From Dillenia suffruticosa (Eukaryota; Streptophyta; Magnoliopsida; Dilleniales; Dilleniaceae), in contig JAVTVX010000020.1 in NCBI GenBank assembly GCA_033439265.1, positions 18,246,001-18,310,000 on the forward strand: a stretch of 64,000 nucleotides of DNA, read 5' to 3'. Every line of letters starts with the position of its first letter. Position 1 is the stretch's first letter. The notes below the pieces were generated by a model, which ran no database searches, was not told the DNA's origin, and saw nothing but the letters and a program-made list of their open reading frames with translations. The translations under genes and the position numbers were made by a program. Of the stretch, positions 13,506 through 24,527 are shown one piece after another.

Positions 13506-14729
13506 TCTTGCAATAATTTTTACATTATTGTTAGTAATAATAATAAAATTATTAATATATGCAAACGAGGTTCGATTTTATTACCTTACTCGCATGCAAG
13601 GCACTCCTCTTCTTCTTGTTCTTAGTCACTCATTTCTTCTTCTCTTCTGTATCTAGAAACGTAAATAACGTATATTAAATTTCTATAATTTATAACATAA
13701 ATCACTAAATCTCAAATCAATTACTAAAAATCCCTAAATACTCTAATAACCAAAAACCATAAATAAGCTCAAATAAAGGATAAATATATTGGCTGACGAA
13801 CCTGCAAAAGCCTCATTATCGGAATAAACTGCCATTTGTAGTTCTGGTTAGAAATTTTCAAAATATTCAAAAATAATATCTTCAAATCTCTGCTCTTGGC
13901 CTCTCTGTTTTCAGAAATAGTCCTCGATTCTTCTTCTCTACCCTATCCTTATCTTCACTTTTCAGTATTCACTCTTTACTCCTCTTACTTTTTTCTTCTC
14001 CGCTTATTCTCTCTTTCTCTTCCTCCTCCGTCGTTCTCTCTTTCTCGTCCTCCTCCCTCGTTCTCTCCCTCTCTCTGACTCAGTTCTTGCAACAAGTATT
14101 CTTCTACAAATCTAACTTCGATGAACCATCAAAGTGAGTAATTCACAGAGCAATGGTAGAAAATGCCGAAAAAAACAAATGGTGACAACAAGTTACCGAG
14201 AAATGCTGAGAAATGCGGAGACATTACCATTATTTCACCACCATGGGATGAAATGCCTTTCACCGGATCAAATGGCTATCATTGATGGGGTTCATAGGGT
14301 GTTGTGCTCGTGGGTGTTGTGAGTTGTGCGTGCTTTGGAACTCTTTGTTGAAAAGACGTGTGAGTGACATGTCTCCTCTTCTGATGACTTTGAATCCCGG
14401 CCATTGGATCAAGCAAGATAATCAACAACCAACCCTAACCGTTGATGCTTTGCCCACTAACTTACCATCCGTTACCATGACTTACCATCAATTAATAACA
14501 ACTATCAATTGCCATCGATTACCGCCATCCATTAATTGCTATTGAACAAAGCTTCTTGGCACGAATATCGGCGCCAACACCATATTTCCTTCTTTTTCTA
14601 TTTCTTTTTTTTGGGCCAAAATATCAAATCAAAAATCACAATTTATTTCATATGTCATTTCATTCATTTATTTGACATTTACAAATACTTCTCTAATATT
14701 TCTATCTTTACTTTTACAAAACAGAAAAA
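13506..14729. other. Divergent intergenic region between Ulp1-like copy B and TNP2
   Basis: Contains a possible extra 5' exon of the protease gene (13,590-13,640, minus), a pyrimidine-rich leader-like tract (13,910-14,100), and at 14,440-14,530 several TTACCAT motifs. Those are the reverse complement of the ATGGTAA/GTAAC motifs found on the 3' side of the complex. The inverted orientation would fit a 5' subterminal region, but no CACTA terminus is visible. No gene called. Confidence 0.4.
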
Positions 14730-17700
14730 ATGGAGAGGTCGTGGATGTATTCTAAATCAAGAGGTAGTGATGAATATATTGGCGGGGTTAATGCACTTCT
14801 TGAATTTGCATCGGCAAATATTCAGTCTATGGATGACAAGATATCATGTCCTTGTGTTAAATACTTCAACACAATGAAATTCCCTACACACACAGTGTTC
14901 AACCACTTATTACGCCATGGATTTCAACATGGTTATTAGAAGTGGATATTTCATGGAGAGAGTGTTGCAACGTCGAAATCTCATCAATCTGAGGACACCA
15001 ACCACAATCCATCCTACGTAACCAACCATGATCCATTGATTAGTAAGATTGACATTTTGTTTGATCACAACATGTATGGCATGCTACATGATGCATTCAC
15101 ACATTTACATAATCCTCAACCAAATTCTCATGAAACTGAACCAACTAAACAGTTGCATTTTCATGAATTACTAAAAAATGCCAAAAAACCAGTCTATCCA
15201 AATTCTAAATATACCATGCTTACAACTATTGTGCACTTATACCATTTAAAGTGTTTGTCCGGGTGTAGTAATAAATCCTTCTCTTTACTGTTAGCGTTTC
15301 TAGGAGAATTGTTGCCTGATGGAAACATATTGCCAAAAAGTTACCCTCAAGTTAAGAAGACAATTTCAGCTTTAAGGCGGGATATGAGAAAATACATGCT
15401 TGTTCTAATGATTGTATGTTGTACTAGAAAGATAGAGATAAAGATGATGCTTGTTATATATGTGGTATTTCCAGGTGGAAACAAAATGGAGATAAAGCAG
15501 ATGGAGATCAAGGAGATCAAGATGGGAAAAAAAAAACCAGCCAAAATATTAAGATGGTTTCCATTGATTCCTAGATTGCAAAGACTATTTACGTGTGCAA
15601 AAATTACTGCTTCGATAAGATGGCATTATGATCAGAGAACAGAGGATGGACTCTTAAAACACCCTGCTGATTCACCTGCATGGAAAAAGTTTGATTCCTT
15701 GTACCTTCATTTCTCAGCTGACTCAAGAAATATTCGCTTTGGATTAGGAACAGACGGTTTCAATCCATTCAAAACAATGAATGTTACATATAGCACTTGG
15801 CCAGTGGCAATGATACCATTGGCAATGATACCATATAATCTACCTCATTGGTTGTGCATGAAATCTACCAACTTTATACTCACATTACTTATTCCTGGTC
15901 CTAAAAGTCCCGGTGATAAGATAGATGTGTACATGCAACCACTCATGGCGGAGCTAAAAGAATTATGGTACAAAGGAGTTAATACTTTTGATTCTTCAGT
16001 TGGGGAAAACTTTAAAATGTATGCGGCATTGTTGTGGACCATTAATGACTTCCCGACATATACTAATTTGTCTGGATGGAGTACAAAAGGTAGATTTGCA
16101 TGTCCAATATGTGGATACGATATATGTTCTCAAAGGTTATATCATGGTCGAAAGTATTCTTATATGGGGCATAGAAGATGGTTGGAGTTAACTCATCCAT
16201 TCAGATATGATAAACACTCTTTTGATGGGACAGAGGAATTTAGAGTTGGTCCCAAACCACGAACCGGAGCTGATGTTTTGCAAGAATTAGATGAGATTGA
16301 CTTAACATGTCCCAATGAAATGCGAGGATGGAAAAAGAAGAGTATATTGTTTGATTTGCCTTACTGGCATAATGTTTTGATCAGACATGATATTGACATG
16401 ATGCATACAGAGAAGAATTATTTTGATGCAATTGTTGGCACAATTCTTGGACAACAAGAAAAGTCTAAGGATAATTATAAGACAAGATTTGATCTTGAAG
16501 ACATGGGAATAAGAAGGGATCTACACGTACGTAGACAACCTAACTCTACAAACATGTTTCTACCCAAAGCATGTTACCAAATGACTGTGCACGAGAAAGA
16601 TGCATTTCTGAAGGTTTTGAAGAATTTAAAACTTCATGACGAATGCTCCACTAATATATCCAGATGTGTTCAACTTAAGCAGAGGAAGCTGATAGGTTTA
16701 AAGAGTTAAGACTGTCACGTTTTAATGCAAGAGTTTATTCCCATAGCAATTTGTGGATCACTACCCGATAATGTTGCCTCTGTTATCATTAAAATTTATA
16801 ACATTTTTAAATGTCTTTGCTCTAGGGTTCTAGACCCACAAGAACTTGAACGAGTAGAGGCATTGGTTCCACAAATTATGTGTGAACTTGAAATGATTTT
16901 CCCTCCTTCATTTTTTACCAGCATGATACACTTGATTGTGCACTTGACAAATGAAGCAAGGATTGGTGGACCAGTGACATATAGGTGGATGTATCCAGTA
17001 GAAAGGTAATTTTTTAATATTTTATTTTAAACTGTTCATTCCATTGCGGAATGATGACAACCAAATTTCATTTCCAGAAGAAGAGTTCACTATTGGAAGA
17101 CCTTTGGGAATAAGGACATGTAAAAGACATAAAAGAAAAAAAGAATCTTGAATTCATCTTGATGAGAAATCATTGGAGCAATGTCATAGATACATACTAT
17201 TCAACAGTGCATCAATTGCCTCATTCAGAGTGTAAGTATACATTGTAACAATATTTTAATAATAATGTATATCTATTTTAAAGTCTATTATTATCTATTG
17301 TTTTATGTGAAGGGAATATTTGCAACATGTTCGAAGAACGAATCGTGGGAAGAAATTGAATACTTTTCAAATTGACAAACTTCTTGCCAAAGACTTTAGT
17401 AGTTGGTTCAGTTTTCGTGTAAGTATATCAATGTCAATAGCCAATCATTTGTATTGTTCTGAATTTCAGTCTTTTCGTATTTTTAACTTTAAACATTTTC
17501 TTTTCCAGGTTTTGAATCCAAAATACCCTGGAGAGATTATAGATGAAATTAAATGGATTGCTCGTGGACCATATCCATTGGTTAAAAGTTACAATGGATA
17601 TTTAATCAATGGATATCATTTCATGTAAAAGATCACGAGAACTACCTTCAAACTCAAAATTCAGGTGTTGTTGTGGTAGTGGATGACATTAATTATGCAA

Positions 17701-18194
17701 GTGCGAATGATAAAAGGCCCACCAAAGGTAAAGTTAATTATTATGGATTGTTACGGCAAATAATTCAAGTAAACTATAATGGGATGTATACCTTTGTGTT
17801 ATTTCACTGTGATTGGGTCGATCTTCAACGAGGATGCAAGAAGAATAGATTTGGCTCTACACTTTTGAATTTTTCCTATCTGAATCATACGGGTGCGGAT
17901 TTGCTAGACGATCCTTATGTGCTGGCATCCTAGGCAAAGAAGGTTTTTTATGTGGCTGATGAAAGAAATAAGGGATGGCTTGTTGTAAAACATGTCAAAG
18001 TTAGAGATGAATTCGACATGGGTGATGCAAACCTGAATCAATATCTAAATTCGGAAAGCAACCCCTCAGCAAACCAGGTTTGGGTTCGGGCTAATCTTGA
18101 AGATGAAGATGGAGGAGATGAATTAACAGACATGAATGACGATGATGATGAGGTTGATAGAGTAGGATGGGATGCCTATACGTATGAAATGTAA
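14730..18194 (+). pseudogene. CACTA TNP2-type transposase with DUF4218 and DUF4216
   Basis: Starts with the transposase-associated zinc-finger domain ('MERSWMYSKSRGSDEYIGGV', 'CPCVKYFNTMKF'). The TNP2 core (15,036-16,700) has 'LYHLKCLSGCSNKSF', 'LGTDGFNPFKTMN', 'YNLPHWLCMK', 'LSGWSTKGRFACPICGYD' and 'MMHTEKNYFDAIVGTILG'. DUF4218 (16,725-17,009: 'PSFFTSMIHLIVHL'), 'HRYILFN' (~17,188) and DUF4216 (17,650-18,194: 'VNYYGLLRQI', 'CDWVD') follow. The protein would catalyse excision and integration at CACTA termini in the nucleus. Lesions: TAG 14,937, TAG 15,425 in the relevant frame, TAA 16,707 ('GLKS*DCHVLMQE'), a frameshift near 17,620, TAG 17,931. A 15-bp tandem duplication (15,806-15,835) adds five residues. 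Introns are likely between ~17,009 and 17,080 and near 17,233-17,312 and 17,418-17,508. It lies divergently from Ulp1-like copy B. Confidence 0.93.
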
Positions 18195-18199
18195 TGTAA

Positions 18200-18690
18200 T
18201 GTAACGACATTTTATTGATGTGATCATTTATTTTATTTTTCCTCTTTTCTTATTCTTATTCTGATTCATAATAAAAATAAGAAATATTAAGTCTAATATG
18301 AAACCATGATTTTTTTTATATGATAATATAAAATGCATGATAACAAGTGATAATAGTTGAATGATATGATAACAAGTGATAATAGGTAAATAAGTAGACA
18401 ATAATAACAGAGAGATCGCCTATAATTGATGGTAACAAGTGATAATAACGTGTAATTGATGGTAACAAGTGATAAAGCAAGGTAACAAATGATAATAACG
18501 GGTAATTGATGGTAATAAGTGATAAAGCAAGGTAACAAGTGGTAACAACTCCTAAAATTAAATATAGTAATAGTTTACCTTATGATATATTATTAATTAC
18601 ATGATTTCATATTAATAATTATGAATATTATATAAATCAATGTTAATTAATATTAACAATTAAAAAATTAAAATTAAAACGATATGTCTA
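18200..18690. repeat. Subterminal-type repeats: GATAACAAGTGATAAT family
   Basis: From 18,340 to 18,550 the phrase GGTAACAAGTGATAA recurs at least six times in one orientation. The same motif returns at 20,175-20,220 and, in the deletion derivative, at 54,690-55,030. In CACTA elements, short repeated motifs near the ends bind the accessory transposase; this role is inferred. The rest of the stretch is plain AT-rich DNA. Confidence 0.65.
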
Positions 18691-20850
18691 TGTGCCCAAG
18701 CCCATTACTACATATTACTATATATTACAATCTATTATTATATTATATTTTATATTATAGTTTTAAATATTGTTATTGGTATAGGTATATTAGTATTATT
18801 TAACTATTAGCATATACATAACCTGACACATTTTATACTCATACAATTATATAGTTAAGAATCAAATACTATTCACCATATATATTACTATTACATTCTA
18901 AAACCACTACTATGTTTTATTACGATGTATTACTATATATTGTTATATATGACTATATGTTACTATACATTACTACTATGTACTATGCAATTTGCCTAGT
19001 TTGAAATAACCACACACAAGTGATATTTAAAATAGGCAATTTGGATAACAAAAGTGATATTTTTATATGAATCAACAAAATTTCACAAAAATTGAAGGAT
19101 TCTTATTCAGTATCAATATTATATAATTATATATAAATTAATTTATACAAAACCAAATGACAACATTATTATTATTTTGAATTTCAAAGTTCATATTTAA
19201 ATTACACACACATTAATTAATTATTAAATTATTTAAAAAAATTAGGTAATTACACTATCTCATAAAATTTTGGGTATATTAGCTTTGGTGATAAAAATTT
19301 AAATGGAAATTAATCAAATCATAAATTTTAATTTAAATGTTTGATCTGGTAAAAATCCTAAAAATTCCATTAATTTACATGCTAACGAGTTATAAAAAAT
19401 ATATAAACTCAAGACATATGACCAACTAAAAAATTTAAAAGAATTTAATGACTAAAAGGATGAAAATTATGAACAAATATGATGTACCGTCTCCACTTGA
19501 AAGAATTCTAATATGAAAAAAATGCGGGTGAAAAAGTGCTGACAAATTATCAAATCTTAATTCCCCTAAAAAAAAGTTAATTCCCGCTAATGAAAAAAGT
19601 GCAGTAAATTGATTGGCGGTAATGATTTCTAATGACAAAAAAAAGTGTGGTAAATTGATTAGCGGTAATGATTTCTAATGATAAAAAAAAAGTGCGGTCA
19701 AACAATTGGTTTGGCGATTTAGTTTGACGGTTTATCTTATTGTTAATATATTATATTTATTTTAAAACTTTTCCTCAAATTGCATGACTTCAAATATTGA
19801 AATTTTAAATGTAGTATTAGTTTAGATAATGATATTTATCTAAACTTACATAATTATATTATATAATATATTATTAATTAATATTATTTTGCCATGAACA
19901 TTTTTTCAAACTTAAAGAACTAATAATAATTATTAACACTCAACCAATCGTCAACTCTATGTTACTATATATATTACTATCTATTAATATATGTTACTAT
20001 ATATTACTATATGTTACTACACATTACTACTATGAACTACACATTACTATTATTATATAATTTTAAGTGATATTTTATATGAATCAATGAAATTTTACAA
20101 AAATTAGAAGGATTCATATTAATTATCAATATTATATAATTATATACAAATTATTTATACAAAACCAAATTACAAGTGATAAAACATTATTGTAACAAGT
20201 GATAAAGTATAGTAACAACAAATTATAGGTACCAAATCCCGAAATTGTATTGTATCAAATCTTAAAATTTTATATATACTATTACTTTAGATAATGATAT
20301 CTATTACATAATTTATTAAGAATATTATATAATATAATATTAATTAGTATTAATTTCCGTCGGAAATTTTTTCAAAATTAAAGAAAGAATCTTAATTATC
20401 AAGCGCAAACCAATCGACAACTCTATATACACACGTTACTAATATTACTATATGTTACTAAATATTACAATCTATTACTATTTATTACAATCTGTTATTA
20501 TATACTACTATATATTACAATGTTACTATGTGTTACTATATATTACTATATATTACAATTTATGGTGTATTTTTTAATTACAATACTATATACTTAGTAT
20601 TAAATAACTATCACTATTACATAGTAGTATTACATACTAATATATATTATTATATATTAATATACATTACCATACTAGGTTATATTTGTTGGAGTGTCAA
20701 TATATTATTATCTATTACTATATATTACTCTTGCCCGTATATTACTATTTTATTACATAATCTTGTTCTAGTATATTAGTACTTTTTTTAATTACAATTA
20801 CTATTTTATTATAAATTACTATTATATTATTAATATATACAACTATTATA
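18690..20850. repeat. AT-rich array of TTACTATATATTACTA-type motifs
   Basis: Low-complexity A/T sequence with dense TATTACTATATGTTACTA-type motifs, matching 5,700-6,470. A cleaner direct repeat of ~60 bp (AAATTGATTNGCGGTAATG) occurs at 19,600-19,700. No gene. Confidence 0.7.
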
Positions 20851-21690
20851 GATACATTTAATCTAACATTGGCATGCCACTTCTATTACCGATTTTATAT
20901 ACTAAGTTACATAAATAAGAGTAATATTTAAACAAAATATCTTATTATCAATATTATATGAACCAATAAAATTTCAAAGAAAAATGGAGGAATTCTTATT
21001 ATTTATTCACATTATATAATTTTATATAAATTTCAAATTAAACGAATGACAACATTAATATTAATTTCAATCTCGATGTTCATTTTTATTTTAAAAATAG
21101 TGTATTAATTAATTAATTAATAAAATTATTCAACACCATTCAACTTGATATAAAATATATTCTATATATTTCTTTAATTTAATTTACATGTAATTTCATT
21201 TAATTTAGTTCATAAACATATATTTTGAATAGATGAAGAATTTTGAGATATGTGTTATCAATTTTATTTAATTGTTATTTACAATTATGCATACTAACCA
21301 GCGGTAATAAAGCGGTAGCAATTAAGTCATGATGAAATCTAATTTAAAAAGAATTTAATAATAAATTTTATATTGAGTGATTTTTTCACTATTCTAAGTT
21401 CTCGACATGAAATTGAAAATTATATAAAATTAATATGCAACCAATCTTACCGATTTAAAAATATGAAAATAAGAAATATATGAAAGAAGAAAAAGGCAGT
21501 GGTAAGAATTTTAATTTAAAAAAAGCGATAAGAAGTGCAGAAAAAAGGCGGGTGAAGAGAAAAAAGAGCGGTATAAAATGGCGCGCTTTGTAATTGGATT
21601 CTAATCCAAAAATATTATATTAAGTATGAAGCATATTTCTTTCCTCAAAGCTCCTCAAAACTCTTATTCTGAAAGCATCTGCTCTGCGAA
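20850..21690. other. AT-rich spacer and upstream region of Transposase_24 gene
   Basis: AT-rich with occasional GCGGTAA-type motifs (21,300 and 21,480-21,590). A matching stretch exists in the deletion derivative at ~55,930-56,040. It probably holds the promoter of the gene that starts at 21,702; no TATA box singled out. Confidence 0.4.
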
Positions 21691-21701
21691 CCACCGTAGC
21701 T

Positions 21702-23473
21702 ATGGGACGAACTAAACGCCAGATGAATATTGTTACTCAGCATGAAGAATCACAACAATTCCAACAACAAGTTCAATATGAAGAAATCCAATCTTGCGAA
21801 AATGTTACCCCCAGTATTATTTTAATTTGAGGTTTGACATTACTATGGTATCAACTGACAACTCATGTTTATTTTTTCAGTAGTTGTGATGAAATGTAGA
21901 GGTCCAACACGCTGTCAAGATGTTTGGGACTTAGAAAAAGGACAATGTATGCTGGTTGAAATGAACGAATTAAATCAATCAATATGAATTGATGGTACAA
22001 TTTTTACCAGATTTTTTGGCTCTATAGTTAAAGTCCATGCCATTGCTCTAATCAACTATAAAACTTGGCATGATATGCCAACGAACTATAAAGATGATAT
22101 GTGGAACATTGTACAGGTCTTTATTTTTTTACTCAATGGCTAGATGGAAAAGCTTATCTATAAAATTTTATTTCAATTGAAATCAATGACCATAAAGATG
22201 ATATATTTTCTTTATTTCGATTGTAGTCGAAGATTACCTTTAGGCCACTCAAGGAAGAGACTAAGAAATGGGTTATTGGAAATTTGAGTGAAAAATGGAA
22301 GAGTTTTAAAATTCTCTGAAATCAAAATGGTTCGATGATTCACTGGGAATAGATGAAAATATCAAGAGGATGGAAGATAAAAGAGTTGATCCACATCAAT
22401 ATAAGGAGCTTGTTACTTTTTGGTTGAGTGATAAAGGAAATGTGCAAATGCAATCCACTATACATCCCATTTTTTCTCTGTGCCGTTCTTATACATTTTT
22501 CCATGTTCCTGGAAATTAGTAAAAGAAATTCCGAATGTCGTTCCAAGTTGACTGATCCATATTGTTTAAGATCGAAATCATTTGCAAAACTCATACATGA
22601 GCAGGTATAAATAATTCATCTCTCCTTTACTTTTAAACATTTAAATAATTCATCTCTCTTTTACTTTTAAACATTTCAAACTCTTTTGTTTTATTTTTTT
22701 TTCATTATAGTTGACACAATCTGGGAGAAACCTTCTAGTGCTGAACTTTATATTACAAGCAGAACGCGATTAGATGGTAGTTTGGTTTCTACAAAAGTAT
22801 CAGAAGTTGTAGTATGGATGATTATCCTTTTATGTGTAATTGTAACTGTTTTATTTATGCGACTTCGACATTTTACTTTTTACTTTTTACAGGAAATGAT
22901 GAAAACTGGAATGGAGTCTACAGAAGATGTGCAAATGGAAAGTTCCGGTTTGTCTTGGGAAAGTGATATTGTATCTAAAGTTAAAGGGCCTGATTCTAGA
23001 GGAAGAATTAGATGCGTGGGAAAGGTTGCAACTCCCAGCGTGTATTCAACGAAAGCTGAGAAGCAAGAAATGACTACTATGATGGAACGTTTAATGGAAC
23101 AAAATCACAATCTTAGTAATTTGGTCCGCAATGTTCTTATGCATGTTACTACACATGCCGAAAGTGGACAGCAAAATGAATTGATAAACCTGATTAATGA
23201 AGCAAGACTTATTCCTGGTGTTCAGGTGTGAATGTGCGTAATCTTACTATTTTTATTTTTATCTTTTAATAATAATCCTAATCATTTATATTATTAGATT
23301 CCTCCAATACCAGATGTTAGTAGTGCACCATCATCATCAACACCTAATTCCATTCCACAGGTAATATTTTCTTTTATAACCATTCTTTATATTCTTTATA
23401 ATGTTACTACATAATTGTATTAACTTCACTTTTTTATTTATTTTTTTATTGACAGAAAGAAAGTTTGACATAA
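21702..23473 (+). pseudogene. Transposase_24 (Ptta/En-Spm) gene of the CACTA element
   Basis: Starts 'MGRTKRQMNIVTQHEES' at 21,702. Exon 2 after a CAG acceptor (~21,881) gives 'MKCRGPTRCQDVWDLEKGQ', the family signature, with an in-frame TGA at ~21,985. Exon 3 (~22,229 on) gives 'FRPLKEETKKWVIGNL', 'EKWKSF' and then, after a frameshift near 22,315, 'VDPHQYKELVTFWLS'. 'SKRNSECRSKLTDPYCLRS' follows to the donor at ~22,602. Exon 4 (~22,711) gives 'KPSSAELYITSRTRLDGS'. Exon 5 (22,893-23,225) gives 'VKGPDSRGRIRCVGKVATP' and a coiled tail 'MMERLMEQNHNLSNLV'. Exons 6 (23,298-23,360) and 7 (23,456-23,473) end the frame with TAA. This family is the usual second gene of plant CACTA elements, presumed to bind DNA. 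Stops and frameshifts make it a pseudogene. Confidence 0.88.
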
Positions 23474-23914
23474 ACTTGTTGCTCACTGCTTTGCTTAGTT
23501 TTGGAAATATGGTGGGATTGTGACCTCCAAATTGTAATGGTAATATTTTTTGTGATGGAATGAACGTTTTTTGTTTCATTTTGGGTTTAACCAAGAGATG
23601 TTTTTTGTTTCATTTTTGTTTCACCCTCTTACTATTAGTATAAGACAGACATGTTATTGTGGAACGGGAATCTTTCTTTCCTCTTCGTCTTATATCTATT
23701 ACTCAATGTAATGTACTGCTCAATCTTGGCATGTTAATACAATTCTGTTTAAATTTATAATATTTTTGTAATTCTTTTATACACATTTAAATTATGTGGT
23801 GGTGATGACTAATTTTATATCATTACATTATTTAATTTGATAATAATCAAGATATATTTATTTTAATAATAATATTTTTAAAATAAAAAATAATAAAGTA
23901 ATCGCTCTGGTATT
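23474..23914. other. 3' flank of Transposase_24 gene, no gene seen
   Basis: T-rich 3' UTR-like sequence followed by plain AT-rich DNA. Nothing coding or structured recognised. Confidence 0.5.
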
Positions 23915-24080
23915 TTCTTACGCCCAGCATGCATGCACAGGCCCCTGTGAGGCATATGCTTACGCCCATCCATCATGCGAAGGCCCCTGTGAGGCATATG
24001 CTTGCGCCCTTCTTGCGCCCTTTTTGCGCCCATCCGCCCCTGTCAAGCGTATGCTTGCGCTCTTCTTGCGCCCGTCCATG
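23915..24080. repeat. GC-rich repeats (CCCCTGTGAGGCATATGCTT)
   Basis: The phrase GGCCCCTGTGAGGCATATGC occurs twice (~23,939 and ~23,980), with a third diverged copy near 24,035, interspersed with CTTGCGCCC. It resembles, in position and composition, the GC repeat at 9,590-9,855. Confidence 0.75.
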
Positions 24081-24084
24081 AAGT

Positions 24085-24361
24085 AATTCCAGTAATCCAT
24101 AATAACGCATAGTAAGACAGGGTAAGCGACGGTAACCGACGACGAAAGTAGTAACATTTTATAACATATGGTAACTGATGATAGATCAATAATATTTCCC
24201 AACTCAATCGTAACCGACAATTAAAGTAGCAACATCCAATAACACATGGTAAGCGATATTAAAATCAGTAACTTATTCTAACCATAGCCTATCATAAACG
24301 TAGTAACACATAGTAACACATAGTATGGTAACACAAAATAACACATAGTAACTGTATTTTG
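24085..24361. repeat. CACTA 3' subterminal repeats, left part (GTAACCGAC / TAGTAACACA)
   Basis: Many copies of GTAAC, GGTAACCGAC and TAGTAACACA. The block is cut by the solo LTR at 24,362 and resumes after 27,418. Confidence 0.75.
24357..24361. repeat. Target-site duplication, left (TTTTG)
   Basis: TTTTG immediately before the LTR start TGTAACACC. Its exact copy is at 27,414-27,418. Confidence 0.93.
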
Positions 24362-24487
24362 TGTAACACCAAATATATATATTTATAAAAAAAAAAAAAA
24401 AAAAAAAGGGAGAGCCAAAACGCAGCGTTTTGGCCCTCCCCAAATCGAATTAGGGCTAAAGCCCTAATTCGCCTCTTCCTCTCCCTC

Positions 24488-24527
<40 letters not shown>

